A DNA stretch of 64,000 nucleotides from Limnohabitans sp. Hippo3 (GTDB lineage Bacteria > Pseudomonadota > Gammaproteobacteria > Burkholderiales > Burkholderiaceae_C). Positions 51,381-61,807 of the stretch are shown one piece after another. Position numbers and translations under genes: made by a program. The notes under the pieces are model-generated. The model had not been told where the DNA came from and made no database searches. It worked only from the letters and a program-made list of their open reading frames with translations. Numbering within the stretch: position 1 is the stretch's first letter; each line of letters begins with the position of its first letter. The DNA lies in the NCBI RefSeq assembly GCF_003063665.1, contig NZ_NESF01000001.1, positions 372,001 through 436,000 on the forward strand, given 5' to 3'.

Positions 51381-52463
51381 TCACGCCAAATCGCGCAAGG
51401 GGTGGTGGTCCGATGGCCAAGGGCTCACAAAGAAACGTGCCGCCTCAGACAGGTCCACCTCTTCCACACGGGCCGGTTTCCAGTTGGGGCTGTGGTCCTT
51501 GTCGACGGCCAAGGCGCGGATGCCTTCCACCGTGTCACTGTCCGCCACCGAGCGCAGGTGGAAGCAGTGGTGCACCATGTCGCGCTCCATGCGCAGGTCG
51601 TCGGCCAGGCTCATTTGGCGGGCGCGGCGGATCTGTTCGAGCACCACATGCAGCATCAAGGGCGAACGGTGACGCAAGGCGTGGGCCGTTTTCTGGCTCC
51701 ATTCATCGGACGCTGATTCCAATCGGCTCAACATGTCTGCCACTGAGGGCAAGCCAAACACCTCGTCAATTTGCGGTTGAGGCGTGAGCTTTTCTGGCGT
51801 CAATGCACCGGCTTGGGCCAGTACCCAGCGCTCCACCGACTCGGCGTTCTCAAAGGGGCTGCTGATCAAGGTTTGCCAGATCGGCTCGAGCATGCCGCTG
51901 GGCAGCGCGATGTCGGCCAATTTGGCGGCCACGGCTTGCGCCCCGCTCAGCATCTGCCCTGTCAGACCCAGGTATTCGCCCAGACGCCCCGGGCAACGGC
52001 TCAGAAAATAACCGCCACCCACATCCGGAAACAGGCCGATGTTGGTTTCGGGCATGGCCATCTTGGTGCGCTCGGTCACCACGCGCACGCTGGCGCCCTG
52101 GCTGATGCCCATGCCGCCACCCATGACGATGCCGTCCATGAAGGCGATGTAAGGCTTGCTGTAGGTGTGGATCAGGTGGTTCAGGCGGTACTCTTCGGTG
52201 AAAAAGTCACCCAGCGACGCATCGCCTGCGTGTGCTGCCTGGTGAAAAAATCGGATGTCACCGCCTGCGCAAAATGCGCCAAACGGCCCTTCCTTGCCGG
52301 TGCCGCGCACGGCCACGGCCAACACTTGGTCGTTGGTTTGCCAATCGCGCAAGGCCCGGGTCAAGGCCCGCACCATGTCGAGTGACAAGGCGTTGAGCGC
52401 CTTGGGGCGGTTCAGGGTGATGCAGCCGATGCGGCCTTCGATTTGTGCGATGACATCAGACAT
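51381..52463 (-). CDS. 3-hydroxyisobutyryl-CoA hydrolase-like protein (enoyl-CoA hydratase/isomerase family)
   Basis: A 360-residue crotonase-fold protein. The N-terminus IGCITLNRPKALNALSLDMV and the oxyanion-hole segments FCAGGDIR and MGGGMGISQGASVRV fit the HIBYL-CoA hydrolase branch, as do MAMPETNIGLFPDVGGGYFLSR and the longer C-terminal region. That enzyme acts in valine catabolism. An enoyl-CoA hydratase role cannot be ruled out. Its start overlaps the upstream EamA gene by 8 bp. Confidence 0.88.
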   Translation of the reverse strand: MSDVIAQIEGRIGCITLNRPKALNALSLDMVRALTRALRDWQTNDQVLAVAVRGTGKEGPFGAFCAGGDIRFFHQAAHAGDASLGDFFTEEYRLNHLIHTYSKPYIAFMDGIVMGGGMGISQGASVRVVTERTKMAMPETNIGLFPDVGGGYFLSRCPGRLGEYLGLTGQMLSGAQAVAAKLADIALPSGMLEPIWQTLISSPFENAESVERWVLAQAGALTPEKLTPQPQIDEVFGLPSVADMLSRLESASDEWSQKTAHALRHRSPLMLHVVLEQIRRARQMSLADDLRMERDMVHHCFHLRSVADSDTVEGIRALAVDKDHSPNWKPARVEEVDLSEAARFFVSPWPSDHHPLRDLA

Positions 52464-53340
52464 TGTTTTGTCTCCAGCCTAACCATTCATTGAGAAGCAA
52501 GGCCCCCAAAACCAGGGAGCCTCCCAAAAGCACGCTCAGCTGGGGGGCCTCATTGGCACCCCACCACGCCAGTGCAATGCCAAAAACAATTTCGAGCAAA
52601 GCCAGCAAGGCCACCTCAGGCGCCTTGAGCACGCGGGCACACACCACCGACAAAGCGCAGGGAATGGCCAACTGGAACAAGCCCAGAATCGCCAACAAAC
52701 CCACATCGTGGGTCGAGGCCTGAAACGGCACAGACAAGGGCAAAGTCAATAAGGTGGACAGGATGGCCCCGAGCAAAACCGAGGGCACGAGGTCCAGGTT
52801 CTGGCCTTCGCTCTGGCTTTTCTGGACCAGCGTCCATTGCACCGAGCCCGCCAGGGGCACACACAACGCCACCAAGGAACCGATCAGAAAATTCGGATCA
52901 CCCAGGCTCAGCTGCGAACCGTACATCCAGCCAATGCCGATACCCGCCAACACAATGGCCAGCCAAGTGCGGGCAGGCAAGCGATGGCCCAAAAAAATGC
53001 GGGTGATCAAGGCGGTGAGCAAAGGGCCCACCGCCATGGTGATGAGCACATTGGCCACGGCCGTCAGGGTGAGCGCCACCATGAAGGCCGTGAACATGAC
53101 GCTCCAGCACAGGCCGGAGAACCAGAAGTAAGGGCTGCGCCAAGGCAGCCGCGACCAGACGCTTTTGCCCTGCCACAAAGGCAAGATGACCAGCAAGGAC
53201 AGCACGGTGAAAAAGCTGCGCCAGAAGGTGACTTCGAAGCTGCGGGCTTGCTCCAGGTGCCGCGTCACCACCCCGGCCATGGACCAGAGGGCGGTCACGC
53301 CCACCATGGTCCAGACGGCCATGCCGTGGGTCATGCGCAT
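52456..53340 (-). CDS. EamA/DMT-family transporter
   Basis: A 294-residue inner-membrane protein with about ten transmembrane helices in two EamA repeats, starting MAVWTMVGVTALWSMAGVVTRHL and containing ATGACCs of the first repeat such as FMVALTLTAVANVLITMAVGPL. The substrate is unknown. Unlike the transporter at 35775 it has no histidine-rich tail. It follows typA by 14 bp and overlaps the hydrolase gene. Confidence 0.85.
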   Translation of the reverse strand: MRMTHGMAVWTMVGVTALWSMAGVVTRHLEQARSFEVTFWRSFFTVLSLLVILPLWQGKSVWSRLPWRSPYFWFSGLCWSVMFTAFMVALTLTAVANVLITMAVGPLLTALITRIFLGHRLPARTWLAIVLAGIGIGWMYGSQLSLGDPNFLIGSLVALCVPLAGSVQWTLVQKSQSEGQNLDLVPSVLLGAILSTLLTLPLSVPFQASTHDVGLLAILGLFQLAIPCALSVVCARVLKAPEVALLALLEIVFGIALAWWGANEAPQLSVLLGGSLVLGALLLNEWLGWRQNNV

Positions 53341-53354
53341 GATGGGTCAGCCAA

Positions 53355-55172
53355 TCACTTGTTGCGCTTGCGGTCGCTTTCCTTCAGGAAGCGCTTGCGC
53401 AGACGCACGCTCTTGGGGGTGATTTCGACCAGCTCGTCGTCCTCGATGAACTCGACGCCGTATTCCAGGGTCAGGTCGATCGGGGGCGTGATCTTGATCG
53501 CATCTTCCTTGCCGGACACACGGAAGTTGGTCAGCTGCTTGGTTCGTGTGGCGTTGACCACCAGGTCGTTGTCGCGGCTGTGGATACCCACGATCATGCC
53601 TTCGTACACCGGGTCATTCGCCTTGACGAACATGCGGCCACGGTCGTCCAGCTTGCCCAGGGCGTAGGTGAAGATTTCACCGTCGTCCATCGAGATCAGC
53701 ACGCCGTTTTTGCGGCCGCCGATTTCGCCCTTGTGCGGCTCGTAACCGTCAAAGATGTTGGAGATCAGACCGGAACCACGGGTCAGGTTCAGGAATTCGT
53801 TGGTGAAACCGATCAGGCCACGGGCCGGGATGCGGTATTCCAGACGGACGCGGCCACGGCCATCGGGTTCCATGTTGACCAGCTCGCCCTTGCGCTCACC
53901 CAGAGCCTGCATCACGCCACCCTGGTGGGTTTCTTCGATGTCGGCGGTGACCAGTTCGATCGGCTCATGGCGCTCGTCATTGATGTCGCGGTACAGCACG
54001 CGGGGTTTGGAGACGGCCAGCTCGTAGCCTTCGCGGCGCATGTTTTCCAGCAGGATGGTCAGGTGCAATTCACCACGACCGGCCACTTCAAAGATACCGT
54101 CTTCGTCGGTTTCCTTCACACGCAGGGCCACGTTGTGCTGCAGTTCTTTTTGCAGGCGGTCCCAGATCTGGCGGCTGGTGACGTACTTGCCTTCGCGACC
54201 GGCCAATGGCGAGGTGTTCACGCAGAAGTTCATGGTCAGCGTGGGCTCGTCCACTTTGAGCATGGGCAGCGGTGTGGGCTTGAGGGGATCGGTGACGGTC
54301 ACGCCGATGTTCAGGTCGGCAATGCCGTTGATCAACACGATGTCGCCAGGGCCGGCTTCGGTCACCTGCACACGGTCCAGACCCTGGAAGGTCAACACCT
54401 GGTTGACACGGCCCTTGACGGTCGAGCCGTCCGGGCCTTCCATGACCAGCACATCCATGCCGGGCTTGACTTTGCCCTGACTGATGCGACCCACGCCGAT
54501 GCGGCCCACAAAAGTGGAAAAGTCGAGCGCAGAAATTTGCAGCTGCAAAGGGGCTTCAGGATCACCGCTGTTTGGCGGCACGTGCTTGAGCACGGTGTTG
54601 AACAGGGCCGACATGTCCGGGCCCCACTGCTCGCCGGGGGCACCTTCTTCGAGCGATGTCCAGCCGTTGATACCGGAGGCATACACCACAGGGAAGTCCA
54701 GCTGCTCGTCGTTGGCACCGAGCTTGTCGAACAGGTCAAAAGCGGCGTTCACGACTTTATCGGGGTTGGCGCCGGGCTTGTCGACCTTGTTCACCACCAC
54801 GATAGGCTTGAGGCCCAAGGCCAAGGCCTTTTTGGTCACGAAACGGGTCTGGGGCATGGGGCCTTCTTGCGCGTCGATCAACAACACAACGCCGTCGACC
54901 ATGGACAGAGCGCGCTCCACTTCACCACCGAAGTCCGCGTGGCCGGGGGTGTCGACGATGTTGATGTGGGTGCCTTCCCAGCTCACGGCACAGTTTTTGG
55001 CCAAGATGGTGATACCGCGCTCGCGTTCGATGGCGTTGTTGTCCATGACGGTGTCGACCACTTTTTCGTGTTCGGCGAAAGTGCCCGACTGACGCAGCAG
55101 CTGGTCCACCATGGTGGTTTTGCCATGGTCAACGTGCGCGATGATGGCGATGTTGCGAATTTGCTTGCTCAT
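53355..55172 (-). CDS. typA: Translational GTPase TypA/BipA
   Basis: A ribosome-binding GTPase needed for growth at low temperature and under stress, linked to 50S assembly. The 605-residue protein has the G domain (AHVDHGKTT about 12-20, DTPGHADFGGEVER, NKVD), then EF-G-like domains and the TypA-specific C-terminal domain with ARGLIGFTNEFLN and RSRDNDLVVN-type sequence (HSRDNDLVVN). The length is normal. Confidence 0.96.
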   Translation of the reverse strand: MSKQIRNIAIIAHVDHGKTTMVDQLLRQSGTFAEHEKVVDTVMDNNAIERERGITILAKNCAVSWEGTHINIVDTPGHADFGGEVERALSMVDGVVLLIDAQEGPMPQTRFVTKKALALGLKPIVVVNKVDKPGANPDKVVNAAFDLFDKLGANDEQLDFPVVYASGINGWTSLEEGAPGEQWGPDMSALFNTVLKHVPPNSGDPEAPLQLQISALDFSTFVGRIGVGRISQGKVKPGMDVLVMEGPDGSTVKGRVNQVLTFQGLDRVQVTEAGPGDIVLINGIADLNIGVTVTDPLKPTPLPMLKVDEPTLTMNFCVNTSPLAGREGKYVTSRQIWDRLQKELQHNVALRVKETDEDGIFEVAGRGELHLTILLENMRREGYELAVSKPRVLYRDINDERHEPIELVTADIEETHQGGVMQALGERKGELVNMEPDGRGRVRLEYRIPARGLIGFTNEFLNLTRGSGLISNIFDGYEPHKGEIGGRKNGVLISMDDGEIFTYALGKLDDRGRMFVKANDPVYEGMIVGIHSRDNDLVVNATRTKQLTNFRVSGKEDAIKITPPIDLTLEYGVEFIEDDELVEITPKSVRLRKRFLKESDRKRNK

Positions 55173-55185
55173 GCTTTCTCTTCCT

Positions 55186-56166
55186 TTAAACCTGCTCGGC
55201 CAGCAAAGGCACGTTGACAGGTGATTTTTCCAAAATCTGTTGAATTTCGATCGGGCTCAACAATCGACCCGGAATCAATTCGCCGCCGTGCACATGTGCT
55301 GTTCCCAGCAAGGCACGAGGATGCTCTCCATACACCACGACTTGATCACAATCATTCCAGGGGCCGCGTCGGCGCACCCCACTCAAAAATCTTCCGGCGT
55401 TCTCGCTGCCCAGACTCACCTCGGTGTAGCCCGGCAGCAGCACATCCACAGGCCGCAAAGCCGCCAGCCGCTGGTTGTCGTCCATGCGCTCGAGCGCCGA
55501 CAGCGTCACGCACTGGGCTTCCACAAAAGGCCCGGTAACCACACGACGCAAAGCGCTCAAATGGCCACCACATCCCAGCGCTTCGGCGATGTCTTCGCCC
55601 AGCGTGCGGATGTAGGTGCCTTTGCTGCAATGCACACGCAAACGCAAAAATGGCGCATCGCCCTGCAGTTGCATGTCCAGCAACTCCAGGTCATGGATCA
55701 CCACGTGGCGCGCTTCTCGCTCCACGGTTTCGCCCTCGCGGGCGTATTCGTACAAAGCCTTGCCGTCCTTTTTCAAGGCGCTGTGCATGGGCGGCACTTG
55801 GCTGATGGGCCCCATGAAACGGTCCAGCACCTCGACCACTTGGCCCGGGGTACAGCGCACCTCGCGCGTCTCAATCACTTCACCTTCGGCATCGGCCGTG
55901 CTGGTTTTGACACCCAGCCGCACCGTGGTCTCGTAGGTCTTGTCGGCATCCAGATGCTGCTGACTGAACTTGGTCGCCGCGCCAAAACACAAAGGCAGAA
56001 CACCCGTAGCCAAAGGGTCGAGCGTGCCGGTGTGACCGGCTTTCTCGGCCCGCAGCAACCATTTGGCTTTTTGCAAAGCCTGGTTGCTGGAAAGACCCAG
56101 CGGTTTATCGAGCAGCAGCACCCCGTGCACAGGGCGCCGCTGCACCCGTGTGCGTGGCGCGTTCAT
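55186..56166 (-). CDS. truB: tRNA pseudouridine(55) synthase TruB
   Basis: Makes the universal pseudouridine 55 in the T-loop of tRNAs. The 326-residue protein has KPLGLSSNQALQKAKWLL and the catalytic motif AGHTGTLDPLATGVLP (Asp about 50), plus CSKGTYIRTLGED. It follows rbfA by 2 bp and precedes typA by 13 bp in the same operon. Confidence 0.96.
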   Translation of the reverse strand: MNAPRTRVQRRPVHGVLLLDKPLGLSSNQALQKAKWLLRAEKAGHTGTLDPLATGVLPLCFGAATKFSQQHLDADKTYETTVRLGVKTSTADAEGEVIETREVRCTPGQVVEVLDRFMGPISQVPPMHSALKKDGKALYEYAREGETVEREARHVVIHDLELLDMQLQGDAPFLRLRVHCSKGTYIRTLGEDIAEALGCGGHLSALRRVVTGPFVEAQCVTLSALERMDDNQRLAALRPVDVLLPGYTEVSLGSENAGRFLSGVRRRGPWNDCDQVVVYGEHPRALLGTAHVHGGELIPGRLLSPIEIQQILEKSPVNVPLLAEQV

Positions 56167-56168
56167 GC

Positions 56169-56543
56169 TCAGTCCTCCTGGGCGCGAGACGACACGGCCT
56201 TGGCGATCAGCGCATTCATGTCGGAGGCACGCTCGGTGGTGCGGTCAAACAAGAAGTGCAGTGTCGGCACGGTGTGGATGTGCAAACGCTTGAACAAACC
56301 ATTGCGCAGGAAGCCCGCTGCCGCATTCAGGCCTTCGGTGGCTTCTTCGGGGTTGCCCGTCAGCACACTGAAATAAACCTTGGCGTGCGCGTAATCGGGC
56401 GTGACTTCGATGGCATTGAGCGTGACCATGCCCACACGCGGGTCTTTCAACTCGCGTGCAATCAACTCGGCCAGATCACGCTGGATCTGGTCGGCCACGC
56501 GGAAACCGCGGTTGGGCACAGAGGACTGCTTTTTACGCGCCAT
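56169..56543 (-). CDS. rbfA: 30S ribosome-binding factor RbfA
   Basis: A KH-fold assembly factor for the 30S subunit and 16S rRNA 5' end processing. The 124-residue protein has the family sequence [22 protein letters not shown] and [20 protein letters not shown], ending in a [18 protein letters not shown] helix. It starts one base after the infB stop codon ends, so the two are translated together. Confidence 0.95.
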   Translation of the reverse strand: MARKKQSSVPNRGFRVADQIQRDLAELIARELKDPRVGMVTLNAIEVTPDYAHAKVYFSVLTGNPEEATEGLNAAAGFLRNGLFKRLHIHTVPTLHFLFDRTTERASDMNALIAKAVSSRAQED

Positions 56544-59510
56544 TTACAGCGTTCTCGCGATTTCCTTGACGTCGAAGAACTCGAGCTGATCGCCTTCTTT
56601 GATGTCGTTGTAGTTCTTGAGCTTGATACCGCACTCGAAGCCTTCCTTGACTTCGCGCACATCGTCCTTGAGGCGCTTGAGCGAGTCGAGTTCACCGGTG
56701 TAGATGACCACGTTGTCGCGCAGCAGGCGGAATTTGGCATTGCGGGTGACTTGACCCGACGTGACCATACAACCCGCCACCGTGCCGATCTTGGATGCCA
56801 CGAACACGGTGCGGATTTCGGCCATGCCCATGATTTCTTCGCGCTGCTCGGGTGCCAACATGCCAGACATCGCGGCCTTGAGTTCGTCCACAGCGTCATA
56901 AATGATGTTGTAGTAATGAACGTCAACGCCGTTGCCTTCGGCCAGTTTGCGGGCGCCAGCATCGGCGCGCACGTTGAAACCGATCACGATGGCCTTGGAA
57001 GCGATGGCCAGGTTGATGTCCGACTCGCTGATGCCACCCACGCCGGCATACACCAGCTGAACTTTGACCTCTTCGGTCGACAGCTTGAGCAAGGAAGCAC
57101 CCAGGGCTTCTTGCGAACCCTGCACATCAGCCTTGATGATGATCGGCAGCATCTTGACTTCGCCCGCCGACATGTCGGTGAACATGTTTTCGAGCTTGGC
57201 CGCTTGTTGCTTGGCCAGCTTGGTGTTGCGGAACTTGCCCGCACGGTAAGTGGCAATTTCGCGGGCACGGCGCTCGTCGCCCATGACCATGAATTCGTCA
57301 CCGGCTTGTGGCACTTCGGTCAGACCCTGAATCTCCACAGGGATCGAAGGACCTGCCGATTTGATCGGCTGGCCGTTTTCGTCCAGCATGGCACGGACAC
57401 GGCCAAAGGTCTGACCTGCCAGCACCACATCGCCGGTGTTCAAAGTACCCGACTGCACCAAGATGGTGGCCACAGGACCACGACCCTTGTCCAGACGCGC
57501 TTCGATGACCAGACCCTTGGCGGCGGCTTGCACCGGGGCCTTGAGTTCCAGCACTTCGGCTTGCAGAAGCACTTGCTCCAGCAGCTCGTCAATGCCCATG
57601 CCGGTCTTGGCCGACACGGAAACGAAAGGTGAATCGCCACCGAACTCTTCGGGCACGACTTCTTCGGCGATCAGTTCACTGCGCACGCGTTCGATGTTGG
57701 CGTCGGGCTTGTCCATCTTGTTGATGGCCACCACGATCGGCACACCCGCGGCCTTGGCGTGCTTGATGGCTTCCTTGGTCTGGGGCATGACGCCGTCGTC
57801 ACCCGCCACCACCAGGATGACGATGTCGGTGGCTTGTGCACCGCGTGCACGCATGGCCGTGAAGGCCTCGTGACCGGGGGTGTCCAGGAAGGAAATCATG
57901 CCGCGAGGCGTCTCGACGTGGTAGGCGCCAATGTGCTGCGTGATGCCACCGGCTTCGCCAGAGGCCACTTTGGCCCGGCGGATGTAGTCCAGCAGCGAGG
58001 TCTTGCCGTGGTCGACGTGACCCATGACAGTGACCACGGGTGCACGCGGCAGAGATTCAGCGTGTTGGTCGGACACTTCGTCGTCGGTGAAGGCTTCGGG
58101 ATCATCCAAAGCAGCTACAACCGCCTTGTGCCCCATTTCTTCCACCACGATCATGGCGGTGTCCTGGTCCAAGGGCTGGTTCATCGTGGCCATCTGGCCA
58201 AGCTTCATCAGGTGCTTGATGACCTCGGAAGCCTTGATGGCCATCTTGTGGGCCAACTCGGCCACGGTGATGGTCTCGGGCACGTGCACTTCCAGCACGC
58301 GCACTTCGGCCGGGGCCTGCTGTGTTTGGGACTCGTCACGGTCACGTTCGTTGCCACGGCGACCACGCGGCCCAGCACGCCAGTTGTTGCGACCCACGCC
58401 ACCACTGGTGTCACCACGGGTGGGGATGGCTTTTTTCTTGGCGGGATCACCTGCCCAGCTGGAGGACAGCTTGGCCGATTTGACTTCCTTGTTGCCACCG
58501 GGACCAGAGGGCGCTGCGGCTTGTCCAGCGGCTGCGCGCGCGCCTGGAGCAGGGGTGCCTGCGGGTTTGTGCAAGGTGCCCTTGACTGGCGCCTTGGCTT
58601 CCACCTTGGGCTCATCTTTCTTGGCGACCAACACCTTTTTAGGGGCGTTCATCATGGAGCGGATGGCCTCGGCTTCGGCCAGCGCCTTGCGGCGACGCGC
58701 ATCCAGATCCAGGGCGCGGGCTGTTTCTTCGTCGGCTTTGGCCTTCGAATCTGCAGCCGCTTTTTGAGCCGCAGCTTCACGGGCGGCCTGTTCGGCCTTG
58801 GCTTTGGCAGCAGCCGCCTCAGCCAGCTCGGCAGCCTTGGCTGCAGCCTGGCTTTCGGCAGAAACCACAGGCGCGGATTTGGCCTGCGATGCGGCGTTGA
58901 TGCTGGCCGCTTCGGCACGAGCGAGTTGCTCGCGGTCTTCGCGGCTCAATGCGGGCTTGGCAGCCGCAGCCTGACCGGCAGCCTGGGCTGCCGCATCGGC
59001 CAGCGCCTGGGCATCGGCACGGGCCTTGGCTTCTTGAGCAGCCAACTCCGAACGCTCTTGCGCTTCCTGCGCTTCGCGAACACGGCGCTTCTCGGCGAGT
59101 TCCTGCTCCTGGCGGCTGATCAACTCGGCCTGGCGGCGGGCTTCTTCTTCACGACGCGCCAGCTCCGCATGGTCGATGGCGGGCTCTTCAGCTGGCGCAA
59201 CAGGCTCATCGTCGCGCTTGATCAGGGTGCGCTTCTTGCGCACTTCCACCTGGATCGTGCGGGCTCTGCCCGAAGCATCGGCTTGCTTGATCTCGCTGGT
59301 GGACTTTTTGACCAGCGTGATTTTTTTGCGGTCACCGGTCACGGTGCCGTGACTGGCTTGCAGATAACTCAGCAGCTTTTGCTTGTCGGTGTCGTTCAGC
59401 GTGTCGCTGTCGGAGGTTTTGGCAACGCCCGCGGATCGCAATTGATCCAGCAGGACATCGGCAGGTTTTTTGAGCTCATTGGCGAACTCGGCAACAGTGG
59501 TACTGGACAT
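56544..59510 (-). CDS. infB: Translation initiation factor IF-2
   Basis: GTPase that places initiator tRNA in the ribosome. The 988-residue protein has an N-terminal IF2_N domain (about 1-52), a long Ala/Lys/Glu-rich helical linker (about 110-330), a Gly/Arg patch (about 370-390), the second IF2_N-like module (about 405-455), and the G domain: GHVDHGKT (497-504), DTPGH (543-547) and NKMD (597-600), then domains II-IV. The ATG at 59510 ([15 protein letters not shown]) matches the family; a frame to 59558 is longer by 16 codons. Confidence 0.97.
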   Translation of the reverse strand: MSSTTVAEFANELKKPADVLLDQLRSAGVAKTSDSDTLNDTDKQKLLSYLQASHGTVTGDRKKITLVKKSTSEIKQADASGRARTIQVEVRKKRTLIKRDDEPVAPAEEPAIDHAELARREEEARRQAELISRQEQELAEKRRVREAQEAQERSELAAQEAKARADAQALADAAAQAAGQAAAAKPALSREDREQLARAEAASINAASQAKSAPVVSAESQAAAKAAELAEAAAAKAKAEQAAREAAAQKAAADSKAKADEETARALDLDARRRKALAEAEAIRSMMNAPKKVLVAKKDEPKVEAKAPVKGTLHKPAGTPAPGARAAAGQAAAPSGPGGNKEVKSAKLSSSWAGDPAKKKAIPTRGDTSGGVGRNNWRAGPRGRRGNERDRDESQTQQAPAEVRVLEVHVPETITVAELAHKMAIKASEVIKHLMKLGQMATMNQPLDQDTAMIVVEEMGHKAVVAALDDPEAFTDDEVSDQHAESLPRAPVVTVMGHVDHGKTSLLDYIRRAKVASGEAGGITQHIGAYHVETPRGMISFLDTPGHEAFTAMRARGAQATDIVILVVAGDDGVMPQTKEAIKHAKAAGVPIVVAINKMDKPDANIERVRSELIAEEVVPEEFGGDSPFVSVSAKTGMGIDELLEQVLLQAEVLELKAPVQAAAKGLVIEARLDKGRGPVATILVQSGTLNTGDVVLAGQTFGRVRAMLDENGQPIKSAGPSIPVEIQGLTEVPQAGDEFMVMGDERRAREIATYRAGKFRNTKLAKQQAAKLENMFTDMSAGEVKMLPIIIKADVQGSQEALGASLLKLSTEEVKVQLVYAGVGGISESDINLAIASKAIVIGFNVRADAGARKLAEGNGVDVHYYNIIYDAVDELKAAMSGMLAPEQREEIMGMAEIRTVFVASKIGTVAGCMVTSGQVTRNAKFRLLRDNVVIYTGELDSLKRLKDDVREVKEGFECGIKLKNYNDIKEGDQLEFFDVKEIARTL

Positions 59511-59536
59511 AATTTTGTTCAAGCCTCCATCAGACT

Positions 59537-61021
59537 TCAGGCCTGGCCAGCGAACCAATGTTCGCGGGCTTTCATGATCAGGGCGGTCGCCTCTTCAGCT
59601 GTCTGAGCAGTGATGTCAGTCAGTTCGTCGGTGGCCAGGTCAGCCAGATCGTCACGGGTGTGGATGCCCGCTTCAACCAGCTTGGAAATCAGCTCAGGCG
59701 TCAAGCCTGGCAGATCGCGCAGGTCTTGGGAAACGTCTTCAACGCTCTCTTCGCGTGCGATTTCGAGGGTCAGCAAAGCGTCTTTGGCGCGTGTGCGCAG
59801 CTCGTTGATCGTGTCTTCGTCGAAGCTTTCGATTTCCTGCATTTCCTGAATGGGCACATAGGCCACTTCTTCCAGGCTGGTGAAACCCTCGCTGATCAGG
59901 ATGTCGGCGATCTCCTGGTCGACATCGAGCTTTTCCATGAACAACTGGCGAATGCCGGTGGTTTCTTCAGCTTGCTTCTGGGCAGATTCGGCCGCGTCCA
60001 TGATGTTGATCTTCCAGCCGGTGAGGTCAGAAGCCAGGCGCACGTTCTGACCGCCACGGCCGATCGCGATGGCGAGGTTTTCCTCGTCCACCACCACGTC
60101 CATGGCGTGTTTTTCTTCGTCCACAACAATCGATTGCACGTTGGCGGGGGCCAGAGCGCCGATCACGAACTGTGCCGGGTCTTCGCTCCACAACACGATG
60201 TCGACACGCTCACCCGCCAACTCGTTGGTCACGGCGTTGACACGGGTGCCACGCACACCGACGCAAGTGCCGATCGGGTCCACGCGCTTGTCGTGCGACA
60301 GCACCGCGATCTTGGCGCGGGAGCCGGGGTCACGGGCGCAGGTTTTGATCTCCAGCAGGCCTTGCTCGATCTCGGGCACTTCCTGACGGAACAGCTCGAT
60401 CATGAACTCAGGGGCCGAGCGCGACAGCAAGATGGGTGCACCACGCAAGGTCAAATCCACTTCCATGATCATGGCGCGCACACGGTCACCGCTGCGCAAG
60501 TTTTCCTTAGGTATCATTTCGCTGCGGCGCAGGCGGCCTTCAATGCGGCCGGCTTCGCAGATGATGTCGCCCTTGTCCATGCGCTTGACGGTGCCCACAA
60601 AAATCTTCTCACCGCGCGACATGAAGTCGTTGAGCAACATTTCGCGCTCGGCGTCACGGATTTTTTGCAAGATGACCTGCTTGGCCGCCATGGCGCCAAT
60701 GCGGCCAATGGGCAAAGACTCGATCGGCTCTTCGATGTACTCGTCGACCTCGATGTCCGGAATTTGCTCTTTGGCCTCGAACAGCAAAATTTCCTGCTCG
60801 GGCAACTGCAGACCCGCCTCATCGGGCACCACATGCCAGCGGCGGAAAGTTTCGTAGTTGCCGCTGTCACGGTCCACCGCCACGCGGATGTCCACCTCGC
60901 CGGCATACAGCTTTTTGGTGGCTTGGGCCAAAGCGGCTTCCACGGCACCAAACACCACGTCGCGCTCAACGTTCTTTTCACGTGAGATGGCTTCGACCAA
61001 CATCAACATTTCGCGATTCAT
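59537..61021 (-). CDS. nusA: Transcription termination/antitermination protein NusA
   Basis: Binds RNA polymerase and nascent RNA, affecting pausing, termination and antitermination. The 494-residue protein has the polymerase-binding N-terminal domain (about 1-125), S1 (about 135-200), two KH domains (about 230-345, with [15 protein letters not shown] and [19 protein letters not shown]) and two C-terminal acidic repeats (about 365-490), the arrangement typical of proteobacterial NusA. It follows rimP and precedes infB by 26 bp. Confidence 0.97.
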   Translation of the reverse strand: MNREMLMLVEAISREKNVERDVVFGAVEAALAQATKKLYAGEVDIRVAVDRDSGNYETFRRWHVVPDEAGLQLPEQEILLFEAKEQIPDIEVDEYIEEPIESLPIGRIGAMAAKQVILQKIRDAEREMLLNDFMSRGEKIFVGTVKRMDKGDIICEAGRIEGRLRRSEMIPKENLRSGDRVRAMIMEVDLTLRGAPILLSRSAPEFMIELFRQEVPEIEQGLLEIKTCARDPGSRAKIAVLSHDKRVDPIGTCVGVRGTRVNAVTNELAGERVDIVLWSEDPAQFVIGALAPANVQSIVVDEEKHAMDVVVDEENLAIAIGRGGQNVRLASDLTGWKINIMDAAESAQKQAEETTGIRQLFMEKLDVDQEIADILISEGFTSLEEVAYVPIQEMQEIESFDEDTINELRTRAKDALLTLEIAREESVEDVSQDLRDLPGLTPELISKLVEAGIHTRDDLADLATDELTDITAQTAEEATALIMKAREHWFAGQA

Positions 61022-61042
61022 GAATGACTCTCCTGTTCCACT

Positions 61043-61061
61043 GGGTCTGCGGTTCAGACCC
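61043..61061 (-). other. Hairpin between rimP and nusA
   Basis: Stem GGGTCTG/CAGACCC with a 5-nt loop in the 69-bp gap, without a T tract. It is more likely an RNA processing or stability element than a terminator. Confidence 0.35.
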
Positions 61062-61090
61062 GATAAAAATGCTCAAAACCCGACAACCGG

Positions 61091-61654
61091 TCAGGCTTCC
61101 ACCTTTGGCTTGCGCCCTTTGAAATCCACCACGGGGGCCAAACGGGCCTCGCGCAACTCATTCAATGTGAACCCCAATGCATGCAAGGGTGCAGGGGCTC
61201 GTTTCTTACTGACTTTTTGACCCGGCTTGACGGCGGGCGCATCGCTCCAGACGATTTGCCAGCCTTGGCCGGTAGCGTCACGCTCGAGCGTGCCGCGAAA
61301 TTTTTTACGCGTCGGGTTGACCATGCCACCAGCGTTCTCACCCATGGGGGCTTTGAGGGTGATGTCGATCAACTCCCCCACGAAGCGCTCAAAGTCCTGC
61401 GCATTGCGCAAGGGACGGTCGATACCGGGGGAAGACACCTCCAGCCGGTTGTAGGCCACGCCGTCGACTTCGAGGGCGAACTGCAACTGCCGATTGACTT
61501 TTTCGCAGTCTTCCACGTTGATGAACAGCTCAGAGCCTGGCTGCCAGGGCCAGTCGATGGTGATGCGCAACAAACCGCCCGCTGTGCGGTCAATCTCAAC
61601 CAGGTCATAGCCCAGGCCGGTCACGGTTTCTTGAACAATTTGCTGCAATGCCAC
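61091..61654 (-). CDS. rimP: Ribosome maturation factor RimP
   Basis: Needed for 30S subunit assembly. The 187-residue protein starts at GTG (61654) with MALQQIVQETVTGLGYDLVEIDR and has the two small domains of RimP, including LRITIDWPWQPGSELFINVEDCEKVNRQL and LEVSSPGIDRPLRNAQDFERFVG. The C-terminus is extended with a basic segment. It heads the rimP-nusA-infB-rbfA-truB operon. A TTGACA (61667-61672) lies close upstream but too near the GTG to serve as a normal -35. Confidence 0.95.
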   Translation of the reverse strand: MALQQIVQETVTGLGYDLVEIDRTAGGLLRITIDWPWQPGSELFINVEDCEKVNRQLQFALEVDGVAYNRLEVSSPGIDRPLRNAQDFERFVGELIDITLKAPMGENAGGMVNPTRKKFRGTLERDATGQGWQIVWSDAPAVKPGQKVSKKRAPAPLHALGFTLNELREARLAPVVDFKGRKPKVEA

Positions 61655-61690
61655 AGAGCTTCAGAATGTCAACGTTAAAAAGAGAGACCC

Positions 61691-61722
61691 AAAAAAAACG
61701 GGCGGTGAAAACCCGCCCGTTT
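61691..61722 (-). terminator. Terminator of the ABC transporter operon
   Basis: A 10-bp perfect stem AAACGGGCGG/CCGCCCGTTT with a 7-nt loop, running into eight T on the minus strand. It lies between the ABC ATPase stop (61808) and the rimP start, separating the two units. Confidence 0.85.
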
Positions 61723-61807
61723 GGTCGTGAAGCCAGTATTCTAGCCGAAAAACGCGCTAAGTGCGTGATTTTTAAGGAAAACGAAGCCCCAACAGCCGCA
61801 AGCTGGC

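Noticed and set aside
53580-55217. A 545-codon open frame on the plus strand
   Set aside because: Antisense to typA, whose motifs are complete.
57759-59606. A 615-codon Gly/Leu/Phe-rich open frame on the plus strand
   Set aside because: Antisense to the Ala/Lys/Glu-rich linker of infB; the composition follows directly from complementing that repeat-like region.
61667-61672. TTGACA upstream of rimP as a -35 element
   Set aside because: A matching -10 would fall inside the rimP coding region, so it cannot drive the GTG start at 61654 in the usual way.
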